Part shown: positions 24,311 through 36,300 of the stretch, piece by piece
Position numbering within the stretch: position 1 is the stretch's first letter
Layout of the letters: each line of letters begins with the position of its first letter
Assembly: GCF_900090245.1 (NCBI RefSeq)
Contig: NZ_FMDN01000013.1
Span: 123,965-187,964 of the forward strand
DNA: 64,000 bases
Origin: Micromonospora halophytica
GTDB taxonomy: Bacteria > Actinomycetota > Actinomycetes > Mycobacteriales > Micromonosporaceae
Direction of reading: 5' to 3'
Made by a program: the position numbers and the translations under genes
Notes under the pieces: generated by a model
Told to the model about the DNA's origin: nothing
Database searches by the model: none
The model's input: only the letters and a program-made list of their open reading frames with translations

Positions 24311-27300
24311 TCAGTCGTTCCCCCACTTGTCGGTCAGCGTCCGCAGCAGCGTGGTGATCCGCGTCCGGGCCGCGTTGTCGGGCGGCAGCGCGGTGACCGC
24401 GCCGTCGAGCTTGGTGAGCTCCTCCAGCACCATCAGCGCGGCCGCCACGTCCGCGGGGATGTCGCTGTCGGCGGTCGCCGGCGGCTCGGCCGGCACCAGC
24501 GCGGCGTGCAGGTGCTGGGCGAGCGCGGCGGGCGTCGGGTGCTCGAAGATCAGGCCGGCCGAGAGGCGCACGCCGCAGCCGGCCGCCAGCTGGTTGCGCA
24601 ACCGGACAGAGCCGAGCGAGTCCAGCCCGAGCTCGACGAAGCTGCGTGCCGGTTCGAGCCGGCCGGGATCGGCGTAGCCGAGCTGCGTGGCGGTGGCGCC
24701 GAGCACCAGTTCGAGCACCATCTCCTCGCGGTCGGCCGGGCCGGCGGCCCGCAGGCGGCTGAGGAACGCGCCGGAGTCCGCGGCCGGCGGCTCCTCCACC
24801 GACCGGTCCCGCCGCTCGCCGGGCAGGCCGGCCAGGATCGGCGGCAGCAGGCCGGCCCGGTGCTGGGCGCGCAGCGCCGCCAGGTCGACCGGCATCGGCA
24901 CCACCGCGGCGGAGCCGGCCGAGAGCGCCCGGTCGAACAGCGCGAGCCCGGCTTCGGCGGTCAGCGGCACCACGCCACCGTGCCGGGACAGGTCACGGGC
25001 GACGTGGCCGGTCATCGCGGTGGCGTCGGCCCACAGGCCCCAGGCCATCGACACGGCGGGCAGCCCACCCGCCCGCCGGTGCGCGGCCAGCGCGTCCAGG
25101 AAGGTGTTCGCGGCCGCGTAGTTCCCCTGGCCGGGGTTGCCCAGGACGCCGGCGGCCGCGGAGAAGAGCACGAAGGCGGCGAGGTCCCGGTCGCGGGTCA
25201 GCTCGTGCAGGTTCCGGGCGCCGTCCACCTTCGGCCGCAGCACCGCGTCCAGCTGGTCCGGGCGCAGCGAGCTGATCAGCGCGTCGTCGAGGACACCCGC
25301 CGCGTGCACGACCGCGGTCAGCGGGTGCTCGGGCGGGATCGCGTCCAGTGCGGCGGCGAGCTGGGCGCGGTCGGCCACGTCACAGGCCCGCACGGTGACG
25401 TCCGCGTCGATCTCCGGCGCCGGGCCGCCGCGGCGGCTGAGCAGCAGCAGGTGCCGCACTCCGTGCTTCTCGGCCAGGTGCCGCGCGACCAGGGCGCCGA
25501 GGCCGCCGGTGCCACCGGTGACCAGGACCGTGCCGTCGGGGTGCAGCGGAGGCTTGGCCGTGGTCGCCGGAGGGACGGGCGCCAGGCGCGGCGCGCGAAG
25601 TCCCGGACCGCGCACGGCGATCTGCGGCTCGCCGGTGGCCAGCGCGCCGGCCAGCACGGGGACCGGGACGGCCGGCTCGGCGTCGATGAGCACGATCCGG
25701 CCGGGCTCCTCGGACTGCGCTGAGCGGACCAGGCCCCACACTGCGGCGGCGTCCAGGTCGGTCACGTCCTCGCCGGGCGCCGTCGCGACCGCGCCCGACG
25801 TCACGACGGCCAGCATGCGGGCGGCTGTGGCCTCGTCGGCGAGCCATCCCTGCACCAGCGCCAGCACCTGCCGGACGTCCACGGCGCGCGCCAGCAGGAC
25901 GTCGGGAACCGGCCCCGCGTCGCGGAGCGCGGCGAGATCCGGGTAGGTAGGTAGGTCCCAGTTACCGCCGAGCGCGGCCCAGCGCCCCGGCGCCGCCGGG
26001 GCGGCCGGCAGTGCCGGCCAGTCGACCTGGAGCAGGCCGGTGCGGGCGGGAGTCACCGTGAGCCAGTAGCGCTCGTGCTGGAACGGGTAGGTGGGCAGCT
26101 CCACCGGGCGTGCCCCGGTGCCGTCGAACACGCGTGGCCAGGCGACCGGTACGCCGTAAGCGAAGGCCTCGGCGGCCGACTCGAGCAGGCGGCGGGCACC
26201 GCCCTCGCCCCGGCGCAGAGTGCCGCAGGCCAGCACGTCCCCGTCGAGCTCCTGCACCGCCGCCGCGAGCACCGGGTGCGGGCTGACCTCGACGAAGCAG
26301 GCCGGCCCGGCACCGGCCGCGGCCTTCGCGGCGGCCTCGAAGCGGACCGTGCCGCGCAGGTTGCGGTACCAGTAGCCCGCGTCCCACTCCGTCGTGTCGG
26401 CTGGCTCCCCGGTCACCGTCGAGTAGCACGGCACCTCGGCCACGCGCGGCCGCACCGGCGCCAGGGCCTCGAGGACCTCGGCCTGGATCGGCTCGACGAG
26501 CGCGGAGTGCGAGGCGTAGTCGACCTCGATCCGCCGGGTGCGGATGCCCATCGCGGTGGTCCGGTCGACGAGCTCGTCCAGCGCCGCCGGCGTGCCCGAC
26601 ACGACCACCGAGGCAGGGCCGTTGACGGCGGCCAGCGAGAGGCCGTCGCCGATCAGCTCCCGGGCCCGCTCGGCCGAGACCGCCACCGACACCATGCCGC
26701 CCCGGCCGGCCAGCGCGATCAGGGCGCGGCTGCGCAGCGCCACCACGCGGGCGCCGTCGTCGAGCGACAGCGCCCCGGCGACCACGGCGGCGGCGATCTC
26801 GCCCTGCGAGTGGCCGATCACCGCGTCCGGCTCGACTCCCCACGAGCGCCACACCTCGGCCAGCGAGACCATCACCGCGAACAGCACCGGCTGCACGACG
26901 TCGACGCGGGCCAACGCCGCGGCGTCGGTGAGCGCGTCGTGCAGGGACCAATCCGCGTACGGGCGCAGAGCTGCGGCGCACTCGGCCATCCGGGAGGCGA
27001 AGACCGACGAGGTGGCCAGCAGCTCGGTGGCCATGCCGGCCCACTGTGCGCCCTGTCCGGGGAACACGAACACGACCTTCGGGGCGGGCCGGGCCCGGCC
27101 GGTCACACCGGCCCCGGCCTCGGCCGCACGCAGCAGTTCGCCGCGGTCGGCGCCGATCAGGACCGCGCGGTGCTCCATCGTGGCCCGGCCGGCGGCGAGC
27201 GTGTAGCCGACATCGACGGGGTCCGCCCGCACCTCCGCCAGCCGCGCGAGCTGTTCGGCCAGGGCGGCCTCGTCGCGGGCGGAGACCACCCACGGGATGG

Positions 27301-30300
27301 CGGGAAGCCGTCCCGGCTGCCGCTCCTGTTCGGGTTCGGCGGGCATTTCGAGCACGACGTGCGCGTTCGTGCCGGTCACGCCGAAGGCCGAGACTCCGGC
27401 CCGGCGCGGGCGGCCGGTCTCGGGCCAGGCCACAGCGTCGCTGAGCAGCTCGACCGCGCCGGACGACCAGTCCACGTGCGAGGTCGGCCGCTCGGCGTGC
27501 AGCGATCTCGGCAGCATGCCGTTCCGCATGGCCAGCACCATCTTGATCACGCCGGCCACGCCGGCGGCCGCCTGGGTGTGGCCGATGTTCGACTTCACCG
27601 AGCCCAGCAGCAGCGGGCGCGCCCGGTCCCGGCCGTAGGTGGCCAGCAGCGCCTGCGCCTCGATCGGATCGCCGAGAGCGGTGCCGGTGCCGTGCGCCTC
27701 GACCGCGTCCACGTCGGCCGCCTCGAGCCGGGCGTCGGCGAGCGCCCCGCGGATCACCCGCTGCTGCGCCAGCCCGTTCGGCGCGGAGAATCCGCTGCTG
27801 GCACCGTCCTGGTTGACCGCCGAGCCGCGGACCACGGCGAGCACCCGATGGCCGTTGCGGCGCGCGTCGGAGAGCCGTTCGAGCAGCAGGACGCCGACGC
27901 CCTCGCCCCAGCCGGTGCCGTCCGCCTCCTCGGCGAACGGCTTGCAGCGGCCGTCGGGGGCCAGCGCGCGCTGCCGGCTGAACTCGACGAAGGCCGCCGG
28001 GGTGGCCATCACCGCGGCCCCGCCGGCCAACGCCAGCGTGCTCTCGCCACGGCGCAGCGACTGGGCGGCCAGGTGCAGCGCCACCAGCGACGAGGAGCAG
28101 GCCGTGTCGACGGTGAGCGCCGGGCCCTCCAGGCCGAACGTGTATGAGACGCGGCCGGAGACCGCGGCCGCGCCGTTGCCGGTGCCCACGTAGCCGCCGA
28201 GGTCTTCGCCGGAGGCGTGCGCCAGGAACGCGTAGTCCTGCCCGTTGGTGCCGACGAAGACTCCCGTGCGGGTGCCGCGCAGCCCGTGCGGGTCGAGGCC
28301 CGCCCGCTCCACCGCCTCCCAGGCCGTCTCCAGCAGCAGCCGCTGCTGGGGGTCCATCGCCAGCGCTTCGCGCGGACCGATCCGGAAGAAGCCCGCGTCG
28401 AAGCCCGGCGCGTCGCTGAGGAAGCCGCCCTCGCGGGTGTACGACGTGCCGGCGCGCTCCGGGTCCGCGTCGTAGAGCGCCTCGAGGTCCCAGCCCCGGT
28501 CGCCCGGGAACTCGGAGATCGCGTCGGTCCCGTCGCGGACCAGGCGCCACAGGTCGTCGGGGGACCGGACGCCGCCGGGGAATCGGCACGCCATCCCGAT
28601 GATGGCGACCGGCTCGTCCGTGCCCGGCCGCTCACCCACCTCGTCGGCGGCGGGCTCGCCGGCCCCGGTCAGCTGCGCGAGGAGATGATCGGCGAGCGGA
28701 CCGGCCGCCGGGTAGTCGAAGGCGAGCGTGGTGGGCAGGGCCAGCCCGGTGGCCGTGGCGAGCCGGTTGCGGAACTCGACCGCGATCAGCGAGTCGAAGC
28801 CGAGGTCCTGGAACCCGCGGTCAGCCGGGATCGGGTCGGTGTGCCCGAGCACGGCCGCAGCGTGGGCCCGGACCAGGTCCAGCACCCGCCGGTGGCGGCG
28901 TGGCCCGGAAAGTCCGTCGAGGTTCACGGCCGGCGTGGGCGCGGCCGAGGCGTCCCGGGCCTCCGGCAGGTCGCCGAAGAGCGGCGCCGGCCGGACCGAG
29001 GCGAACAGCGGGGCGAACCGGGCCCAGTCGATGTCGGCCACGGTGACCGTGGTGTCGCCGTTCCCGACCGCCCGCACGAGGGTGGCCACCGCGTGCTCCG
29101 GATCCATCGGAAGAACCCCGCGGCGGACCAACTCGTCCCGGTCGGCCATGCCGTCACCGGCCCACGCGCCGAAGGCGATCGACGTGGCGGCCCGGCCGAG
29201 CGCCCGCCGCCGGCGGGCCAGGCCGTCCAGGAAGGCGTTGGCCGAAGCGTACGCGCCCTGGCCGCCGGCTCCCCAGGTGGCGGCGATCGAGGAGCACAGG
29301 ACGAACGCGTCCAGCGGCCGGTCGGCCAGCAGCTCGTCCAGGTGAGCCGCACCGGCCACCTTGGCCTCGATGACAGCGGCGAACGCGGCCGGATCCGTTC
29401 CGGCCAGCGGGGCCACGGTGCTCAGGCCGGCCGCGTGGATCACCGCGGCCGGCGGGTGCTCGGCCAGCACGGCCTCGAGCACGCCGCGGTCGGCCACGTC
29501 ACCGGCGATCAGCGTCACCTCGGCACCGCGGCGCCGCAGGCCGGCGGCGAGCTCGTCCGCGCCGGGCGCGTCGGGACCGCGACGGCTCAGCAGGACGAGG
29601 TGCTCAACTCCCGCCTCGGCCAGGTGCCGCGCGATGTGCCCGGCCACCGCGCCGGTGCCGCCGGTGATCAGCACGGTGCCGCGCGGCGTCCACGGTGGCC
29701 GGCCGTCCGCCACCGGCCGCGCCCGGACCAGCCGGCGCGCATACGCCGCGCCGGGCCGCAGGGCGACCTGGTCCTCCGGCCCACCGAGCACGCCGGCCAG
29801 GCGGGCCAGCGACGCGGCATCCGGGTCGGCGGGGAGGTCGACGAGACCGCCCCACCGGTCCGGGCGTTCCAACGCGATCACCCGGCCGAGGCCCCACAGC
29901 AGGCTCTGCGTGGGCCGCACCGGCGCGTCCGCGCCACCGCCGGCGTCCGTCGCCGCGCGGGTCACGCTCCACACCGGGGCTTGGACCCCGGCCTCGGCCA
30001 GCCGGTCGATCAGCGCGAGCGTCGCGGGCACGCCGAGCGGGACCACGGGGTGCTCCGGTGAGGGCCGGTCGTCGAGGGCGAGCAGCGAGAGCACGCCGGT
30101 CACGTCGCCGTGGCCGGCCAGGTCGCCGTCCGTCGCGGCGGTGCGGATCCGCGCGCCGCGCGCGGCCAGCGTGGCCCCGATGCCCGCGTCGTCCGGCCCG
30201 ACGAGCAGCCAGGTGCCCTCCAGCGTGCCGGGTTCCGGCTCGGCGAGCTCCCGCCAATGCTCGCGGTACCGGCCGGCACCGACACTCACGGGTGCCGCGA

Positions 30301-33300
30301 CGGCGTGCGGTTCGAGCCAGAAACGGCGGCGCTGGAACGGATAGGTGGGCAGGTCTGCCCGCGGGCCCTCGGCGCCGAACAACCGTGCGCTGTCCAGGGG
30401 GACGCCGCGGACGTAGAGGCCGGCGACAGCCGACAGCACCGTCACCGTCTCGTCCCGGTCGGACCGCAGCGCGGCGAGCGAGGCGACATCCCCACCGAGC
30501 GTCTCGGCGACCAGCGGAGCCAGGCCGCCGCCCGGGCCCACCTCGAGGAACGTGCCGGTGCCGAGCTGGTCCAGCGCCCGGACGCCGTCGGCGAACCGCA
30601 CGGTGGCCCGGACCTGTTCCACCCAGTACTCGGCCGAGGTGGCCTGCTCGGCGGTGAGCACCTCACCGGTCACCGTGGACACCACGGGCAGGGTCGGAGC
30701 GGCCGGGCGCAGCTCGCGCACCACCCGCTCGTAGTCGGCCAGCATCGGGTCCATGAGCGGTGAGTGGAAGGCGTGGCTCACGCGCAGCCGGCGGGTCCGC
30801 CGGCCGCGCCCGGCCCAGAGCCGGGTCACGCGCTCGACGGCCCCGCTCTCGCCCGAGATCACGGTCGAGGACGGCCCGTTGACCGCGGCCACGCCGACCA
30901 TCGCGGGAAGCGTCGCGGCCACCTCGCCGGCCGGCGCCTGGATCGCGGCCATCGCGCCGCCCGCCGGCAGGTCCTGCATGAGCCGGCCGCGGGCCGCGAC
31001 CAGCCGGCAGGCGTCGGCGAGGGAGAAGACCCCGGCCACGTGCGCGGCCGAGATCTCGCCGATCGAGTGCCCGATCAGCCGGTCCGGCCGGATCCCCCAG
31101 TCGCGCAGCAGCGCGGCCAGCGCGACCTCGACGGCGAACAGCGCGGGCTGGGTGTGCCGGGTCATGTCCAGTGCCGTGCCGTCGAGCACCAGCGGATCGC
31201 CGAACGCGGCGGCCACGGCGTCGAACGCGGCTGCGTAGGCCGGAAACGTCTCGTGGAGGCGGCGTCCCATCCCGGCGTACTGCGCGCCCTGGCCGGAGAA
31301 CATGAACGCCAGGCCGCTGGTGGTGACCGTTCCCTCGATCACCCCTGGCGCGGGCGACCCGGCGGCGAGCGCGGCGAGACCGGCGGCCAGCGCGCCGGCG
31401 TCCGCGGCCACGATCGCGGCCCGCTGGTCGTGGCCCGCGCGAGAGGTGGCGAGCGTGGCGGCGACGGCGTTCGGGTCCTGGCCGAGGTGACCGCGCAGCC
31501 GGCCGGCCAGCGCGCGCAGCGCCGGCCGGGTCCGCGCGGACAGCAGCCACGGCAGCAGCGGCCCGGGCGCCGGCTCGGGGGTGTGCGCCGGGGCGGGATC
31601 GGCCTCTTCGAGGATGACGTGCGCGTTGGTGCCGCTCACGCCGAACCCGGAGACGCCGGCGCGGCGGGGCCGGCCGCGCTCCGGCCACGGCGTGCGCGCG
31701 GTGGCCAGCCGCACGGCGCCGCTCTCCCAGGGCACCTGCGGCGACGGCTCGTCGGCGTGCAGCGTGCGCGGCACCACGCCGTGCCGCAGGGCGAGCACGG
31801 TCTTGATCACGCCGGCGACGCCGGCGGCGGCCTGCGTGTGCCCGAGGTTCGACTTGACCGAGCCGAGCAGCAGCGGCTCGTCCCGGTCCTGGCCGTAGGT
31901 GGCGAGCAGCGCCTGTGCCTCGATCGGGTCGCCGAGCCGGGTGCCGGTGCCGTGTGCCTCCACGACGTCCACCTCGGCGGCCGAGATCCCCGCCCCGGCC
32001 AGGGCCTGCCGGATGACCCGTTGCTGCGCGGGCCCGTTCGGCGCGGTGAGGCCGTTCGACGCGCCGTCGGAGTTGACCGCCGAGCCGCGGATCACGGCGA
32101 GCACCGGGTGGCCGTTGCGGCGGGCGTCGGAGAGCCGTTCGAGCAGCACCATGCCGGCGCCCTCGGACCAGCCGGTCCCGTCCGCGCCGGCGCCGAACGA
32201 CTTGCACCGGCCGTCGTTGGACAGCCCGCCGTGCCGGCTGAACTCGACGAACACCGCCGGGCTGGACATCAGCGTGACACCGCCGGCCAGCGCCAGTGAG
32301 CTCTCGCCCTGGCGCAGCGACTGACAGGCCAGGTGCAGCGCCACGAGCGACGACGAGCAGGCCGTGTCGACGGTCACGGCGGGGCCCTGCAGCCCGAACG
32401 TGTAGGCCACCCGGCCCGACGCGACGCTGCCCGCGCTGCCGTTGCCCAGATAGCCGACCAACTCGTCGGGCACCACGTCGTGCAGGCGGGACGCATAGTC
32501 GTGGTACATCACCCCGGCGAAGACGCCGGTCGGCGTGCCGCGTAGCGAGGTGACGTCGATGCCGGCCCGCTCGAACGCCTCCCACGCCGTCTCCAGCAGC
32601 ACCCGCTGCTGAGGGTCCATCGCGAGGGCCTCGCGCGGCGAGATGCCGAACGCGTCCGGGTCGAAGTCGGCCATGTCGTGCACGAAGCCACCCTCGCGGG
32701 CGGACGACCGCACCGTGCGGCTCGTGTCGAACAGCCGGTCGAGGTCCCAGCCGCGGTCGGACGGGAACTCCGAGATCGCGTCGACCTCGTCCAGGACCAG
32801 CTGCCAGAGATCCTCCGGTGTCCGCACGCCGCCGGGATAGCGGCAGCTCATCGCGACGATCGCGATCGGATCGCCGGCGGTGCCCGTGGTGGCCGGGGCG
32901 GCGGCCGGGACCGTCCCGCCGGCCAGCTCGTCGACCAGGTGGCGGGCGACCTCGGCCGCGGTCGGGAAGTCGAAGACCAGCGTGGCGGGCAGGCGCCGGC
33001 CGATCGCGCCGGCCAGGCGGTTGCGCAGCTCGACCGCGGTGAGCGAGTCGAAGCCCAGCTCCTGGAACGGCCGGCCCGGGGGAACGGCGTCCGGGCCGTC
33101 CTGGCCGAGCACCGCGCCGACGTGGCCGCGGACGAGCGCGAGCATCAGCTCGTCGCGCTCGCGCTCCGGCAGCCCGAGCAACCGGCGGCGGAACGTGTCG
33201 CCGTCCTCCGCCTGCCCGGCCGTGCGCCGGGCGGGCCCGTGGACCAGGCCGCGCAGCAGCGGCGGGACCGGCTGCTGCCGGCCGCGCGCGCCGGCGCCGG

Positions 33301-36300
33301 TGAAGGCGACCGGCACCACGACCGGCACGTCCCGGCTCAGCGCGTCGTCGAACATGGCCAGGCCCTCGGCGGCCGGCAGCGGGCGGATCCCGGTACGGGT
33401 CAGGCGGTCGAGGTCGCGGCCGGCCAGCCGGCCGGTGAGCCCGGTGCGGTCGGCCCAGAACCCCCAGGCCAGCGACTGCCCCGGCAGTCCCAGCGCCCGG
33501 CGGTGGGCGGCCAGCGCGTCGAGGAACGCGTTGGCGGCCGCGTAATTGCCCTGTCCGGCGCTGCCGAGCGTGCCGGCCGCCGACGAGAACAGCACGAACG
33601 CCGTCAGGTTCAGGTCGCGGGTCAGCTCGTGCAGGTGCCAGGCGGCGTCCACCTTGGGCCGCAGCACCGCGTCGAGCCGGTCCGGGGTGAGCGATCCGAT
33701 CAGGCCGTCGTCCAGCACGCCGGCCGCGTGCACGACGGCGGTCACCGGGTGCTCGGGCGGCACCGCGGCCAGCGCGGCGGCCACGTCGGCCCGGTCGGCG
33801 ACGTCGCACGCCCGGACGGTCACGTCGGCGTCGAGGCCCTCGACCCTCCCGCCGCCACGGCTCAGCAGCAGCAGATGGCGGACACCGTACGCGGTGACCA
33901 GGTGCCGGGCCAGGAGCCGGCCGAGCACGCCGGTGCCGCCGGTGACCACGACGGTGCCGCCGCCGAGCGCGGGCCGCTCCCCGGCCGGCGCGGAGAGCCG
34001 GGCCAGCCGGGCCGCGAACACCCGGCCGTCGCGGACGGCGAGCTGGTTCTCGTCGCCCGCCGCGGCCACGGCGAGGGCCGCGCGGGGCACCGGCCCGGCG
34101 CCGGCGTCCAGCAGCACGAGGGAGCCGGGGTGTTCGGACTGCGCCGAGCGGGCCAGTCCCCGCACGGCCGCGTCGGCCAGCGTGCCACGGGTGGTCAGCA
34201 CCAGCCGGACCCCGGCGAGCCGCGGCTCGGCCAGCCAGGACTGCAGCAGCGCGAGCACGGCGCGGGTGTTCTCGTGGACGGCGGCGGGAACGTCGTCGCC
34301 GGAGGTGGCCGGGGCGGCGGCGAACACCACGTCCGGCAGCTCCTCGGCCTCGAGCACGCCGGCCAGGTCTGCGTAGCGGTCGCCGCCGACGCCGAGGCCG
34401 GTGTCGCCGAGCTCGGCCCAGCGCCCCGACTCGGCCTGCTCGGCGGCCTCCACCCAGTCCAGGCCGTAGAGCGGCGCGGTGGTGGCGACGCCACCGGCGG
34501 CGACCGGCCGGGCGGTCAGCGCGCCCACGTACGCCACCGGCGCCCCGGTCCCGTCGGCGAGCAGCACCGTCGTCGCGTCCGGGCCGGCCGGCGTGATGAG
34601 CACCCGGGCGGCGGTGGCACCGGACGCCGACAACTCGACGTCCGACCAGGTGAAGGGCAGGCGTGCGGCGCCGTCGCGGTCCGCGGTGAGCCCGGTGGCG
34701 TGCAGCGCGGCGTCCAGCAGCGCGGGATGCAGGCCGAACGAGGCGGCCGCGCCGCGCTGCGCCTCCGGCAGCTCGACCTCGGCGTAGACCCGGTCGCCGT
34801 CCCGCCAGGCCGCCCGCAGGCCGCGGAACACCGGCCCGTAGTCGATGCCGGTCACCGCCACCCGCTCGTAGAAATCGCCCAGCGGCACCGCGGTGGCACC
34901 CGGCGGTGGCCAGGCGGCGAGGTCCTCGGGGGCCCGGTCCGCGCCCGGGGCGAGCACTCCGGTGGCATGCCGGGCCCAGTCGCCGCCGTCGCGGCAGGCG
35001 TGCACGACCAGGCTCCGGCGACCGGCCTCGTCCGGCGCGCCCACCGTGACCTGCAGCCGCACCGCGCCCTGAGCCGGCACGACCAACGGTGCCTCGAGGA
35101 CCAGTTCCTCGATCCGCGGGCAGGAGACCTCGTCACCGGCGCGGATCGCCATGTCCACGTAGGCGCTGCCGGGCAGCACCGCCGAGTCGTGCACCCGGTG
35201 GTCGGCCACCCAGGGGTGCGCTCGCATCGACACCGAGCCGCTGAGCAGGCGGGTGTCGGTGTCGGCCGGCGTGGTCACGGTCCGCAGCAGCGGGTGCCCG
35301 ATCCCGGTGAGCCCCAGCCCGGTCACGTCCCCGGCGGTCGCGAGCAGCGTGTCCGGCCAGAAGCGGCGGCGCTGGAACGCGTACGTGGGCAGGTCGACCA
35401 CCCGGCCGCCGGGGTAGAGCACGGCCCAGTCGACGGCCACGCCCCGCACGTACGCCTCGGCCAGGGCGGTGCGCCAGCGGCGCGGCCCGCCCTCGTCGCG
35501 GCGCAGCGTGCCGAGCACCGCGACGTCGTGGTCGAGGGTTTCGGCGATCTCCCGCATCGCCGGCACGAGCACCGGGTGCGGGCTCACCTCGAGGAAGACC
35601 GTGTGACCGTGCTCGGCCGCGAGGCGCACCGCGGGCTCGAACCGGACGGTGTGCCGCAGGTTGCGATACCAGTAGCCGGCGTCGAGCGCGGCCGTGTCCA
35701 GCAGCTCTCCGGTCAGCGTCGAGTAGAACGGCGTGGCCGAGGAACGCGGCCGGATCGGGGCCAGGGCCTCGGCGAGCTGTCGCTCGATCCGTTCGACCTG
35801 CGCGGAGTGCGATCCGTAGTCCACGTCCACCCGCCGGACGCGGAGGTCGCCGCAGGCGGCCACGAACTCGTCGAGCGCGGCGGTCTCACCCGAGACGACG
35901 ACCGAGGCGGGACCGTTGACGGCGGCGACCGCGAGGCGCTCGCCCCACGGCCGGATCCGCTCGGCGACCTGCTCCGGCGGGGCCGGCACGACGGCCATGC
36001 CGCCCTGGCCCGCCAACGCGGCCAGCGCCCGGCTGCGCAGCGCGACCACGCGGGCCGCGTCGGCCAGGGTCAGGCCGCCGGCGACGCAGGCGGCGGCGAT
36101 CTCGCCCTGGCTGTGCCCGATGACGACGGCCGGTTCGACGCCGTACGCGCGCCAGGTCCCGGCCAGCGACACCATGACCGCGAACAGGACCGGCTGCACC
36201 ACGTCGACCCGGGCCAGCGCGGCGGGGTCGTCGAGCACGTCGAGCAGCGACCAGTCGGTGTGGTCGCTCAGCGCCGCCGCGCACTCGCGCATCCGCTCGG

